Source of the DNA: a bacterium
GTDB taxonomy: Bacteria; Chloroflexota; Dormibacteria; Dormibacterales; Dormibacteraceae
NCBI GenBank assembly: GCA_004299235.1
Contig: SCQL01000028.1
Coordinates: 124,001 to 188,000 of the forward strand
Direction of reading: 5' to 3'
Length of the DNA: 64,000 bases
Shown: positions 43,844-52,985 of the stretch, piece after piece
Layout: the number at the start of each line of letters is the position of its first letter
Numbering within the stretch: the first letter of the stretch is position 1
Program-made: the position numbers and the translations under genes
The notes under the pieces: generated by a model
Database searches by the model: none
Seen by the model: only the letters and a program-made list of their open reading frames with translations
What the model was told of the DNA's origin: nothing

Positions 43844-45430
43844 GTGCTGCAGGTTAAGAACCTCGCCATCGACGTCGCCGCGCGCCGCGTCCTGACGGAT
43901 GCGAGCTTCACCGTGGCGCCCGGTGACAAGGTGGGATTGGTCGGACGCAACGGCGCGGGCAAGACGAGCCTGCTCAAGGTCCTGGCCGGCGAGGACGACC
44001 CAGCATTGGGATTGGTTCTGCGGCGCGGCACGCTCGGGTACGTGCCCCAGAACCCGCGGCCGCGCGCCGACGCGGCGCCGACCGCGCTTGCCCACATCCT
44101 GTCGGGACGCGGCCTCGACCAGGCCGCCGCGAAGCTTGCCGAGCATCACCACCGCCTGGAGTCAGATCCCTCGCTCGCCAATGTCGAGCTCTTTTCCGAG
44201 GCTGAGGAACGATACCGGCTCAATGGCGGCTATTCGAGCGAATCGGACGCCCGGCGCATCGCCACCGGCCTCGGCCTGAAACCCGACCGAGTGGACATGG
44301 CGCTCAGCGTGCTGTCCGGAGGTGAGCGGCGCCGCATCGAGCTGGCTCGCGTCCTCTTTGCCGACGCCGACCTGCTGCTCCTCGACGAGCCCACCAACCA
44401 CCTCGACAGCGACGCCAAGTCATGGCTCATGGACTTCCTGCGCGACAACCGCGGCGCGGTGATCGTAGTCAGCCACGACCTGATCCTCCTCGACGAGGCG
44501 ATCACACGTGTCCTGCACTTGGACTCGGGCCGGATGATCGAGTACCGCGGCACCTATTCGCAGTACCAGCAGGCGCGGCAACTCGAGGAGAAGCGCCTGA
44601 CATCTCTGGCGCACCGGCAGGAGGCCGAGATCAAGCGGCTGAGCCTGCTCGCCGAGGTCATGCGGCGGCAGACCGAAAAGCGAGCGCGAACCGCGAAGGC
44701 GATCTTCAAGCGCGTCGACCGCCTGAAGGCCGAAAGAGTCGTCGCGCCTCGGGGCGAGCGCAAGGTCAAGATGCGCTTCCCCGAGCCGCCACACAGCGGG
44801 CGCGTCGTCCTCACGGCCGAGAGCCTGGCCAAGAACTACGCCGGGCCGGTCGTCTTTCGCGACGTGACCTTCGAGGTCGAGCGCGGGCAGCGATTGCTGG
44901 TCATGGGCCTGAACGGCGCCGGCAAGACGAGCCTGCTGCGCATCCTGGCGGGCCAGAGCCAGCCCAACTCGGGCAGCTTCCGCCTCGGTCACGGCGTTTC
45001 TCTCGGGTACTACGCGCAGGAGCACGAGGGGATTCGCGCGGGCGTGCCGGTGCTGGCCCACATGCGCCAGCAGTCGGATGCCGAAGAGCCGCTTCTGCGC
45101 GCGCTGCTCGGCACGTTCAGCCTCACCGGCGACATCGCCCGCCAGGACGCGGGCACGCTCTCCGGCGGCGAGAAGACAAAGCTGGCGCTGGCGCAGCTGG
45201 TGGCCGGACGGCACAACCTGCTCCTGCTCGACGAGCCGACCAACAACCTCGACCCGCCTTCGCGCGCCGGCGTCGCCCGCGCGCTGGCGGCGTGGCCGGG
45301 AACCATGGTCATCGTCAGCCACGACCCGGAGTTCGTCGAGGCGCTGCGACCTGGCCGCGTGCTGTTCATGCCCGAGGGTCGCGTCGACTACTGGGAGGAG
45401 GATCTCCTCGACGTCGTCTCTATGGCCTGA
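43844..45430 (+). CDS. ABC-F family ATPase
   Basis: This 528-residue soluble protein has two ABC ATPase domains, GRNGAGKTS...LSGGERRRIELAR...DEPTNHLD and GLNGAGKTS...LSGGEKTKLALAQ...DEPTNNLD. They are joined by the charged ABC-F linker (residues ~245-305). ABC-F proteins act on ribosomes, relieving stalls or giving antibiotic resistance. There are no membrane segments. GTG at 43844 is the natural start (VLQVKNLAIDV); the upstream open frame is not conserved-looking. Confidence 0.93.
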   Translation: MLQVKNLAIDVAARRVLTDASFTVAPGDKVGLVGRNGAGKTSLLKVLAGEDDPALGLVLRRGTLGYVPQNPRPRADAAPTALAHILSGRGLDQAAAKLAEHHHRLESDPSLANVELFSEAEERYRLNGGYSSESDARRIATGLGLKPDRVDMALSVLSGGERRRIELARVLFADADLLLLDEPTNHLDSDAKSWLMDFLRDNRGAVIVVSHDLILLDEAITRVLHLDSGRMIEYRGTYSQYQQARQLEEKRLTSLAHRQEAEIKRLSLLAEVMRRQTEKRARTAKAIFKRVDRLKAERVVAPRGERKVKMRFPEPPHSGRVVLTAESLAKNYAGPVVFRDVTFEVERGQRLLVMGLNGAGKTSLLRILAGQSQPNSGSFRLGHGVSLGYYAQEHEGIRAGVPVLAHMRQQSDAEEPLLRALLGTFSLTGDIARQDAGTLSGGEKTKLALAQLVAGRHNLLLLDEPTNNLDPPSRAGVARALAAWPGTMVIVSHDPEFVEALRPGRVLFMPEGRVDYWEEDLLDVVSMA

Positions 45431-45498
45431 CCGCGAAATGACCGGCAAGCGGAGCGCGGGCCGGGTGTGCGCGGGGCCGCGTGAGCCACAATAGCCGC

Positions 45499-45744
45499 AT
45501 GAGCGTTGAGGTGCGAGAGATCGTCATGCCCGACCTGCAGGGCGCCGAGGAGATCACGGTCGGCGCGTGGAGCAAGAAGGCAGGCGACCACGTGACCGAG
45601 GGCGAAACTCTCATGGAAGTGCACACGGACAAGGTCAACGCGGAGATCCCCTCGCCCGTGAGCGGTGTGGTCGAGGCGCTGCTGCTGGATGAGGGCGACG
45701 CGGTCAAGCCGGGCCAGCCGATCGCCAGGGTCACGCCCGAGTAG
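45499..45744 (+). CDS. Stand-alone lipoyl/biotinyl carrier domain
   Basis: This 81-residue protein is a single lipoyl domain of the dehydrogenase-E2 type (VREIVMPDLQG...). The attachment Lys is in HTDKVNAEIPSPVSG. No E2 catalytic core or other dehydrogenase subunit is encoded nearby, so it may be a free-standing carrier. A start 18 bases upstream is possible. Confidence 0.85.
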   Translation: MSVEVREIVMPDLQGAEEITVGAWSKKAGDHVTEGETLMEVHTDKVNAEIPSPVSGVVEALLLDEGDAVKPGQPIARVTPE

Positions 45745-45757
45745 CTCTTCCGTTCCG

Positions 45758-46387
45758 TCAGGCCGCCGGCGGCGGCAGCGAGCCCTTCGACTCATCCTCG
45801 CCAAGCCTGCGGCCGAACCACCAGGCCACGGCCACCAGGATCACCACTCCGATCGCGATCGGAACGCCGACCGGGGCGAGGTAGCGCGCGACCTGCTCGT
45901 AGTGCTGGCCCAACTTGTAGCCCGCGAAGGCGAGGGCGAGGTTCCACGGAATCGCGCCCACCAGCGTGCCGAGGACGAACCTGGCGTAACCGATTTTCGA
46001 GAGCCCCGCGGGAAACGAGATGTAGGTGCGCACGATGGGCATCAGGCGGCCGAAAAGCACCGCCCACAACCCGAACCGGCCGAAGAAGCGATTGGCCATG
46101 CGCAGGTGGCCCTTGCTCAGGCCCATCCAGCGGCCGGCCCGGCTCAGGATCACCCGCTCGCCATATCGTCGCGAGAGGTAGAAGGCGATCAGCGAGCCGG
46201 CGAGGTTGGCGAGACTCGACACCGCCACGACCAGAACAAAGGAGAGCTTGCCCTGCGACGCCAGCGCGCCCCCCAGCGGGACCACGATCTCGCTCGAGAT
46301 GGGAAGCCCGGCGCTCTCGCCCGCCATGGTGAGGAAGATGGCGAGGAGGCCATACGCCGCGACCAGATGCGTGAGGGTGCTGGTCAA
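45758..46387 (-). CDS. DedA-family membrane protein
   Basis: This 209-residue protein has about five hydrophobic segments and the DedA signatures ESAGLPISSEIVVPLGGALA and FGRLMPIVRTYISFPAG. Family members take part in lipid flipping (undecaprenyl phosphate or PE) and in membrane-potential balance. The TTG start at 46387 is weakly supported. It marks the end of the core-like part of the window. Confidence 0.9.
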   Translation of the reverse strand: MTSTLTHLVAAYGLLAIFLTMAGESAGLPISSEIVVPLGGALASQGKLSFVLVVAVSSLANLAGSLIAFYLSRRYGERVILSRAGRWMGLSKGHLRMANRFFGRFGLWAVLFGRLMPIVRTYISFPAGLSKIGYARFVLGTLVGAIPWNLALAFAGYKLGQHYEQVARYLAPVGVPIAIGVVILVAVAWWFGRRLGEDESKGSLPPPAA

Positions 46388-46667
46388 TTCGATTGGGCGC
46401 CGACCGGGAAGACGGGCCCGATGGGCGGGCCTTCAGCAGCGTTGGGGAGCGGCGCTCGATCGAGCCTCATGCAGAGGGATTATCGGGGTCGCGGCGTGAA
46501 GCCCGCTCCTCGCAGTAGCAAGGCTGGCCGCGTGCTCCCACAGCAGCCCGTCCACTTTGTCCGGTCGCTTCCTGATCCTGTGCCCCAGGACGCCTCCTCC
46601 CCGTGGTCCAGCCCCGGTAGGGGAACCGTGGGTCAGGCGGCCACCACCATCCCGACCCCTTTCTCCG
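46388..46667. other. Gene-free stretch at the core/island boundary
   Basis: About 280 bases without a supported gene. I see no tRNA, attachment site, transposase remnant or convincing terminator. Base composition and codon use change across it, from very GC-rich to more moderate. Confidence 0.5.
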
Positions 46668-48986
46668 CTATGAACACGCACTGCCGGAGATAACGGCAGC
46701 TTTGAGGTCGTCAAACATCGCCTGCGTGCCGAGAGAGGCAAGACCAACTTGTCCTGACGAATAGACTGGACCTGAGGCGCCGGTATCCGTGACGGCTGCA
46801 ATCTGGGTTGTATCGATACAAGCGGTGATCGCTGGTGAGGTGGCCCCAGACAATCGCATCTTGAGTCGATGCCAGGAATTTGAGGCGAACGGTATCTCGC
46901 AGCCTGCTGCGTAGCAGGACGCAAGGCTCACGTAGTCGAGGTAATCGGTGCCCAAGCTAGAACGTTTGACGCGCTTGCCCAGATCCCAATCGCCGGTGGT
47001 GGTATTGACGTCCAGCTCATATCCAGCAGGCATGACAAATTCGTTTGGGTTCCCCGCAGAGCGCTGATCACTAATCCGTCCGTAAAGCCTGACAATAGAA
47101 CCAGACTCGCCGTTGACCAAAACGCTCACGTCGTAATTGGTCCACGCAGGGCTGGAGGCCGTAGCCCCGGTGGGACCAGCATGGGTCCAGTAGTGGGGGT
47201 TATAGGCTGTGCCGCACTGGATAGAATCCGAGAATACTCCAGCACAGCCAAGCCACTGGATGGGCGGTGTGGTGACCACTTGCTCTAAACATTTACCGCC
47301 ACTGCCACCTGGATATGCGTTGCTTCCGCAGTTCGCCTTGACCTCGAAGGCACCCTCCTCGTCCTGCAACCAGCAGGGCTGAACCCCAGGGCTGTAATTC
47401 CCGGAACGGCTGCACGAACTGCTCAGGCTGCCGTCAAAGTTCTCAAAGTAGGGCAGGCCAAGCGCGGTGTCGGTGGGCGGAGTGGGTTCGCCCTTGTTGG
47501 GGTATGTAAGTGTTGTGAAGGAGTAGACAGAGCCCGGATTGACGGAGGTGTGGTAGCAGTTGTCGGCACCGAGCGGAATGTCCGTGGAGGGGCTGCCTTG
47601 GAGCGAGACCGACGAGTTTGACATGGCCATCCCGAGCGTTGCCGGCATCGCGAGTCCGCCAGTAGGACACATGACAATAGACTGGGAGGCCGTTGCATCG
47701 ATGGTTTCGACGATCGTGCTCCAGTTGGAACTGGCAGGATCTCTAAGGCTCCAATAACTCCCAAGGTTGTAGTTCGTCAGGCAGGTACTGGGCCCACTGC
47801 TGCCCAAATAACAGGTGCTGCCGTTGAGGTACTTCCAACCTGGTTCAGTGAATTGCGTGTACTGCGCCGTAACCCACATCGCTGGCTCAATGGTGTAGTT
47901 GCCCGACCAAGGCTTGAAGGTGAGGATGGGCCCCCAATCCGATGAGGCCATATTGTCGTAGTAGGCATCCACGAGGGGCACCACCAAAGTTGCGGTCATT
48001 GTGTCGCGCAAGTAGTGCTGGTTGAATAGCCTTGCAAGCTGGCCCGCGCCTGGCCAAACTCCGGGTGGCCAAACAGGTGGGCTGGTGACCCAATCTTCGC
48101 TCGCCCATTTGGGTTGGGGCACGGGCTGCGGCGGTGGGCTGTACTGGTAATGGACGCCAACGACGTCGACTGCGCTGGAAAAGCTGGGGTTGGAATTAAT
48201 GTCAGTGACGACCGGCGTCCACGCATTGTCGCAGCAGACCAGCTTCGGCACAGGGATGCCCGCCGCCTGGAGTTGGGTCACCAACAGATTCTTGTAGTTG
48301 ACAATCCAGGTGCTGCTCGAGTAGTCCACCTCGTTTTGTGCACCGATATAGTCGAGTGGAGTTCCGCTTATCGCTCCGTCGGCGTTGATCGCCGCACACC
48401 TGGCGAAATCGACCAGATACTGCTGTGTCTGGCTGGTCCAGAAAGTCGACCCCAAGTAGCCTGGTGCCGACCAGGCGAGCCCATAAAGCTTGATATGGGG
48501 ATTTCGCTTGCGGGCCTCGCGCGCCAACCACCACTCATAGCCACGCGTCAAGTGGCATGCGGCTTGCTGGGCCGCGAGCGTCCCGGACTGGAAGGCAGTC
48601 TGCAACGTGTTGAACTCAGCCTGCGAATGAAGAAAACTTGGCTCCGCTCCGACCGATGAGTTTGAGTCCCCCCCAATCTCGATCTTCAGCTGCTGCAGGG
48701 CGGCACCATAAATACCTGAGGTGCAGTAACCGGATACAGGGACGTTCGCCGGATCGGGACTACAGAAAAGTACATCCAGGATCTGCCCCTGCTGTGTTGC
48801 CGGGTAGTCAAGCAATAGCCGCGATTCGCCACCGGCGCTTATGTACCCAATCCCGTCGAACGTTGTCTGGCTTGTGTCGTTTCCATTCACGGTAATCGTC
48901 TGCGATGCGGACGCTATCGGAATACCAGGCAACATGAAAGTGACGATGGCCAACAGCGACGCCACTGCAATTGATCTTGCCCGCAA
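46668..48986 (-). CDS. Secreted GH59-like glycosidase (galactocerebrosidase family)
   Basis: This 772-residue protein has a signal peptide (RARSIAVASLLAIVTFMLPG...ASAS). The catalytic barrel begins with TTFDGIGYISAGGESRLLLD and has KIEIGGDSNSS, as in GALC. The probable acid/base is the Glu of GAQNEVDY and the nucleophile the Glu of KWASEDW. A beta domain and a C-terminal lectin-like region (residues ~560-772) follow. GH59 enzymes remove beta-galactose from lipids or other glycosides. TTG at 48986 has GGGAGG at ideal distance. The promoter region holds the GntR-type motif at 49081. Confidence 0.83.
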   Translation of the reverse strand: MRARSIAVASLLAIVTFMLPGIPIASASQTITVNGNDTSQTTFDGIGYISAGGESRLLLDYPATQQGQILDVLFCSPDPANVPVSGYCTSGIYGAALQQLKIEIGGDSNSSVGAEPSFLHSQAEFNTLQTAFQSGTLAAQQAACHLTRGYEWWLAREARKRNPHIKLYGLAWSAPGYLGSTFWTSQTQQYLVDFARCAAINADGAISGTPLDYIGAQNEVDYSSSTWIVNYKNLLVTQLQAAGIPVPKLVCCDNAWTPVVTDINSNPSFSSAVDVVGVHYQYSPPPQPVPQPKWASEDWVTSPPVWPPGVWPGAGQLARLFNQHYLRDTMTATLVVPLVDAYYDNMASSDWGPILTFKPWSGNYTIEPAMWVTAQYTQFTEPGWKYLNGSTCYLGSSGPSTCLTNYNLGSYWSLRDPASSNWSTIVETIDATASQSIVMCPTGGLAMPATLGMAMSNSSVSLQGSPSTDIPLGADNCYHTSVNPGSVYSFTTLTYPNKGEPTPPTDTALGLPYFENFDGSLSSSCSRSGNYSPGVQPCWLQDEEGAFEVKANCGSNAYPGGSGGKCLEQVVTTPPIQWLGCAGVFSDSIQCGTAYNPHYWTHAGPTGATASSPAWTNYDVSVLVNGESGSIVRLYGRISDQRSAGNPNEFVMPAGYELDVNTTTGDWDLGKRVKRSSLGTDYLDYVSLASCYAAGCEIPFASNSWHRLKMRLSGATSPAITACIDTTQIAAVTDTGASGPVYSSGQVGLASLGTQAMFDDLKAAVISGSACS

Positions 48987-49080
48987 CTTCCGCCTCCCAA
49001 AAGCCGGAGATGTTGGCGACCCTCGACGCAGACAGTCGCCACCGGACAACGTGATCGCCAGCCTACTATGCTGACTGACG

Positions 49081-49092
49081 ATTGTCAACAGT
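49081..49092. promoter_or_regulatory. Putative GntR operator A, over the GH59 -35 box
   Basis: ATTGTCAACAGT. On the minus strand this includes TTGACA, a consensus -35 box. A weak -10 (TAGGCT) lies 17 bases beyond, toward the GH59 gene. A bound repressor would block this promoter. The rest of the 303-base gap (48987-49289) holds nothing else that I recognise. Confidence 0.6.
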
Positions 49093-49289
49093 CTGCCAGC
49101 CCTTGAGGCTGCAGACACCTTCCTCCTCCACCGTTTCCGGCTTCACCAGCAAGCCTGCGCGTAGTGCGTGAGGCGATCTCACAACGCGGCCCTGATCATT
49201 CGACGCCCGGGTTCGCACCGCACGCGCTTGATCTGCCGCTCTAGGACCTGAACCTGGCGTCGGAGCTCAGTCGTGGTTTGACAGTTAGG

Positions 49290-50120
49290 TCACGCGTCTT
49301 CGCGCGCCGGCTGGCGAGATAGCGACGCGTACCGCGCCAGCAGATCCTCGTGTGGTTGGAACACGCCCCCAGCGACGGACGTGCCTCCATCCACGGCGAT
49401 CGTCTGGCCTGTCAAGTACGAGGCCGAATCCGACAGAAGAAACGTGATGACCTTCCCGATCTCGTCAGGATCCGCGATCCGGCGCAGTGGAATGACTCCG
49501 GCCATGTCATGTTCGGTTGCAGCCGGATCAGGTGTTGCGTCCACGAAACGCTTGTGCATTTGGGTCCGGACCGAGCCCGGGGCGACTCCATTCGCACGAA
49601 TGCCGGCCGGGCCATACTCCACGGCAATGTACCTGGTGAGCGCGTCGATGCCGCCTTTAGCGATGTCGTAGGTCGCCCAGTCTGGATACCCACGGCGCCC
49701 ATGGACGGACGACACGTTAACAATGCTGCCGGCCGACCTTTGATCCATGAAGGTCCTGACGGCAACCTGCGACCCCCAAATGAATGCCAACAAATCGACC
49801 GCAAGTTGCGCCTCCAGCCCTGGAGGCTCCAGTTCATGCAGGGCTCCGAGCGCTTCGATCGCGGCATTGTTGACCCACCCATGCAATGGGGCGGCCTTCC
49901 GCGCATGAGTGGCCGCCTGGCTCAGCAGGTTTCGATCCTTCACGTCTCCAATAAGGACTCTTCCGCGGTCATTGAGCAGCGTCTCTGCCCGCCGTCCAAG
50001 AGCGGGCTCGCGCTCAATGCCGACCACGTAGTAGCCGGCCTGCAACAGACAGCGCAAGGTGGCTTCACCGATGCCCGCCCCACACCCGGTGACGACAACG
50101 CTCACATTTCTTGAGCTCAT
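49290..50120 (-). CDS. Short-chain dehydrogenase/reductase (SDR)
   Basis: This 276-residue classical SDR has TGCGAGIGEA (cofactor), NNAA, Ser in NVSSVHG and YDIAK (YxxxK). The residue after beta-2 (GIERE) suggests NAD rather than NADP. It ends the HpcH-hydroxyacid dehydrogenase-IolB-SDR operon. In an inositol-like pathway it could do the first oxidation, replacing IolG, but this is inference. ATG at 50120; a TTG at 50135 would overlap iolB. Confidence 0.92.
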   Translation of the reverse strand: MSSRNVSVVVTGCGAGIGEATLRCLLQAGYYVVGIEREPALGRRAETLLNDRGRVLIGDVKDRNLLSQAATHARKAAPLHGWVNNAAIEALGALHELEPPGLEAQLAVDLLAFIWGSQVAVRTFMDQRSAGSIVNVSSVHGRRGYPDWATYDIAKGGIDALTRYIAVEYGPAGIRANGVAPGSVRTQMHKRFVDATPDPAATEHDMAGVIPLRRIADPDEIGKVITFLLSDSASYLTGQTIAVDGGTSVAGGVFQPHEDLLARYASLSRQPAREDA

Positions 50121-50127
50121 CTTGGCC

Positions 50128-50925
50128 TCAATCAAGTTGCCAGCGGTGACGTGGATCGGTCGTGACCAACCACCGACGACGGGGGCCCGCCATAACGTTT
50201 AAGTAGTAGAGGTCGTAGCCGGGTGCAGCCGCCACTGGATGGTATCCCCGCGGTACGAGCACAACGTCCCCATCGCGGACACACAAGGTTGTATCTAAGG
50301 CCCGGTCCTCGGTATACACCTGCTGGAAGCCAAAGCCTTCCGGGTGCTTCGTTCGATGGTAGTAAGTCTCCTCCAGGTATGTCTCACGTGGCGGGTCGTC
50401 GGTGTCGTGTTTGTGGGGTGGATAGCTCGACCAATTGCCGCCTCGAGTAGTCACCTCCGTAACCAAGAGCGACTCAGCCGACCGATCTTCCATCAGGATG
50501 TCGCGAATCATCCTCTCCGTCCGGTCCGAACCGCGTCTCGATGTCCGGACGTCCTGCGCGCGGAGGAGTTGCGGCTCGACACCGCGCTTCGCTTCCGCCC
50601 AACAGAGAGCGATCTCGCACATGATGCTGGCCGATGTCAACTTGATATCTGATTTCGGAGGCGCATAGACCGCGTCGGGAGCACCCTCGAAAGGATTTGA
50701 GCGCGAACCCAAGGCGCCCCATCGGTTGCCATCACAAGTGACGTCGACCTGGCCCGACAGAATCACCACACAGAGTTCGCGATCGTTGGTGTTGGGAGTG
50801 ATCGCCTGTTGACGGTTGAGCCTGTAAACCTCGAAGCCAACGTGGGTCCAGCCGGCCGATTCCGGCGTGATGCTGACGACAAGACCATCCAGAGACGGCA
50901 CCGGAGCGCTTCGCCGTAGGAGCAT
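50128..50925 (-). CDS. iolB: 5-deoxy-glucuronate isomerase
   Basis: This 265-residue cupin enzyme converts 5-deoxy-glucuronate to 2-deoxy-5-keto-gluconate in myo-inositol breakdown. The metal-site motif SSYPPHKHDTDD...ETYLEETYYH and the C-terminal VPRGYHPV are diagnostic. ATG at 50925 gives the usual family length. The neighbours are an SDR downstream and a 2-hydroxyacid dehydrogenase upstream. Confidence 0.93.
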   Translation of the reverse strand: MLLRRSAPVPSLDGLVVSITPESAGWTHVGFEVYRLNRQQAITPNTNDRELCVVILSGQVDVTCDGNRWGALGSRSNPFEGAPDAVYAPPKSDIKLTSASIMCEIALCWAEAKRGVEPQLLRAQDVRTSRRGSDRTERMIRDILMEDRSAESLLVTEVTTRGGNWSSYPPHKHDTDDPPRETYLEETYYHRTKHPEGFGFQQVYTEDRALDTTLCVRDGDVVLVPRGYHPVAAAPGYDLYYLNVMAGPRRRWLVTTDPRHRWQLD

Positions 50926-50992
50926 GGATGCAGCCCTGCTTGTCACAGCGACCCCGGTCGCAGCTCGAGAGCGTGGATTTTGGGAGATATCG

Positions 50993-51988
50993 CTATACCA
51001 CCAGATTGAGCGGCGGATCGCCAGCTGCAAGGCGTTCCACGTTGGCAGCAACGAATTCAGCACGGCCGCGGGATGCCTCTTCGGTGGCGCCGGCGATATG
51101 GGGCGTCGCGATCACGTTTGGAAGGGTCAGTAGGCCTGACGACGGAACAGGAGGCTCATTGCTGAAGACATCGAGACCCGCTCCGGCAAGTTGACCATTG
51201 CGCAGGGCCTTCTCGAGGGCATGCTCATCAACCAATTCTCCGCGGGCAACATTGACAAGGAACGCGGATGCTTTCATCAGGCGCAAGCGGTGCTCATTTA
51301 TCGTGTGTCTGGTTTCTTCGTTCAGGGGCAGATGGAGAGAGACGAAGTCAGCACCATCGAGAAGAGCTTCGATCCTCTCTGGTCCGCCAGCTTCCACCAA
51401 ACAGAATTCCTCCACCGCCTGCCCCGTGATCGGAATCGCATCGATTGCTGAAGTCAGCATGCCGAACGAATTGGCGCGCTTTGCCAGCTCTCTGGCGCTG
51501 GCGCCAAAACCGAGCAACAGCAGCCTGCGCGTCCGGAGCTCCATGCCCGCAGGCCCGTAGTAGTCGCCAGAAGAGAATCGGAGCTCGGCCACGCGGAAGC
51601 GCCTAGCCAGCATGAGCATGAACATCACTGCCAACTCGGCCAGCCCGACCGCTGTGAAGGTCCCGGGGCAGTTGGCGATTGGGATTCTCTTGGAACGCCA
51701 GTAGACGAGATCAAAATGATCCGTTCCGGTTCCAAGTATTTGCCACAACCTAACCGAAGATGAGAGATCCGCCATCTCTCTGGTACCGGCTGAACCCCCA
51801 TGGTCGACAACGACATCCGCCGAGCCAAACTGCTCCCGAAGAGACGCGGTTGGATCGTAGATTGCGACATCGTGGCGATCACGCAACGCAGCCACTACAT
51901 CCTTGCCCCAGGGATCGAACAGACCCGGATAGATCGGGTGCGGGAGAAAAAGGACGCGCAATCGGCGGCTAGACCTCGATTGATTCAT
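50993..51988 (-). CDS. D-2-hydroxyacid dehydrogenase, first copy
   Basis: This 331-residue NAD-dependent enzyme has LLLLGFGASAREL (cofactor), the catalytic Arg in NVARGELVDE, Glu in FSNEPP and His in ATPHIAG. It probably interconverts a 2-keto and a 2-hydroxy acid. The ATG overlaps the HpcH aldolase gene by 20 bp. A second, divergent family member is encoded at 55309-56334. Confidence 0.91.
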   Translation of the reverse strand: MNQSRSSRRLRVLFLPHPIYPGLFDPWGKDVVAALRDRHDVAIYDPTASLREQFGSADVVVDHGGSAGTREMADLSSSVRLWQILGTGTDHFDLVYWRSKRIPIANCPGTFTAVGLAELAVMFMLMLARRFRVAELRFSSGDYYGPAGMELRTRRLLLLGFGASARELAKRANSFGMLTSAIDAIPITGQAVEEFCLVEAGGPERIEALLDGADFVSLHLPLNEETRHTINEHRLRLMKASAFLVNVARGELVDEHALEKALRNGQLAGAGLDVFSNEPPVPSSGLLTLPNVIATPHIAGATEEASRGRAEFVAANVERLAAGDPPLNLVV

Positions 51989-52769
51989 CGCTTCCCCGCC
52001 TGGCTGACTTCACGCCGGCGGCCGCTCGGAGGGCGCCTACGCTGGCGCGAGCGCCTTGCACAAGCAGCCCGATGTCCGAGGGGAGTGCAAGCATGTCGAA
52101 TCCGGCGGCGTGCCAACGCAGAACAGCCTCTGTGTCGCCTGCCGCAATGCCTGCGACGATCCCGTGTCTTCGACAGGCAAGCTGAATCGACATGACGAGG
52201 TCGAGCTGGGCGGAAGGCTCGGGACCGAAAGTACGTGCGAGGCCGCTGCTGAGAGCCAGGTCATTCGACCCGATGAAGGCAGCGTCAATCCCAGGGACCG
52301 TGAGGATGTCGTCGAGGCCGGCGACCGCCGCCGGGCTCTCGATCATCACGATGCATAGGACATCTCGGTTCGCGCTCCGAGGGCTGTACTCGTTGACGCC
52401 CAAGGAGGCTCGAACAGGCCCCCAACTCCGCGTACCGTCAGGCGGATAGCGGCAGGCCTGCACGATCCGAGCAGCTTCGTGAGCTGACTCGACGAGGGGC
52501 ACAATGACGCCGCTGGCCCCTGCGTCCAGGGCCCTCATGATGCCGGCCGGGTTCGAATCCGCTACCCGTACCAGCGCAGGCGTACCGGTGCCGGACAACC
52601 CCTGCAACATGGCGATCATCTGCTCCTGGCTGATCAACCCGTGTTGCAGATCTATGCCGATCCAGTCGTAGCCGCAACGACCCAGCAGCTCAGCGCTGAA
52701 CGCGCTCCCGATCGCGCACCAGCCACCCAGCGTCACCTGCCCAGGCTTCCAGAGCTCCCTTAGGATCAA
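51969..52769 (-). CDS. HpcH/HpaI-family aldolase
   Basis: This 266-residue class II aldolase makes or cleaves a C-C bond next to pyruvate or a related keto acid. It has YDWIGIDLQHGLI, the metal-site Glu in CIVMIESPAAV and Asp in FIGSNDLALS. TTG at 52769 has GGAGG at six bases. It is the first gene of the minus-strand operon and is divergent from the kinase gene. A degenerate second copy lies at 63080-63430. Confidence 0.92.
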   Translation of the reverse strand: MILRELWKPGQVTLGGWCAIGSAFSAELLGRCGYDWIGIDLQHGLISQEQMIAMLQGLSGTGTPALVRVADSNPAGIMRALDAGASGVIVPLVESAHEAARIVQACRYPPDGTRSWGPVRASLGVNEYSPRSANRDVLCIVMIESPAAVAGLDDILTVPGIDAAFIGSNDLALSSGLARTFGPEPSAQLDLVMSIQLACRRHGIVAGIAAGDTEAVLRWHAAGFDMLALPSDIGLLVQGARASVGALRAAAGVKSARRGSDESIEV

Positions 52770-52787
52770 CACCCACCTCCTCCGGCA

Positions 52788-52799
52788 ATTGTTAACAAA
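52788..52799. promoter_or_regulatory. Putative GntR operator B, between divergent operons
   Basis: ATTGTTAACAAA, with the perfect 10-bp palindrome TTGTTAACAA inside. It lies 19 bases upstream of the HpcH start on one side and just before the kinase promoter on the other. A weaker relative, GTTGGCAACAGA, follows at 52805-52816. Confidence 0.65.
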
Positions 52800-52805
52800 C
52801 GGCAG

Positions 52806-52834
52806 TTGGCAACAGACGGATACCATGGTATTCT
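52806..52834 (+). promoter_or_regulatory. Predicted promoter of the kinase-enolase-dehydrogenase operon
   Basis: TTGGCA (52806-52811), 17-base spacer, TATTCT (52829-52834). The -35 box lies within the weaker second copy of the operator motif. A 12-bp perfect palindrome (ATACCATGGTAT, 52820-52831) overlaps the spacer and -10 box. Confidence 0.55.
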
Positions 52835-52985
52835 TTCTGGGCGGCGCGAGGGGCCTCCAGATTCTCGCAACTGGCGGGCCCGACGTCATCTCGGCGTGCG
52901 GGACCAACACTTGCGTGGAGCTACTAACGAACATAACAGTGCCGTGCCTGATCGGGACTTGCAGCCGCTACAGGCGGGTGGGGCG

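Noticed and set aside
46388-46667. Attachment site, integrase or tRNA at the island boundary
   Set aside because: I looked for a tRNA-like cloverleaf, direct repeats and a recombinase remnant and found none. Transfer of the island rests only on composition and gene content.
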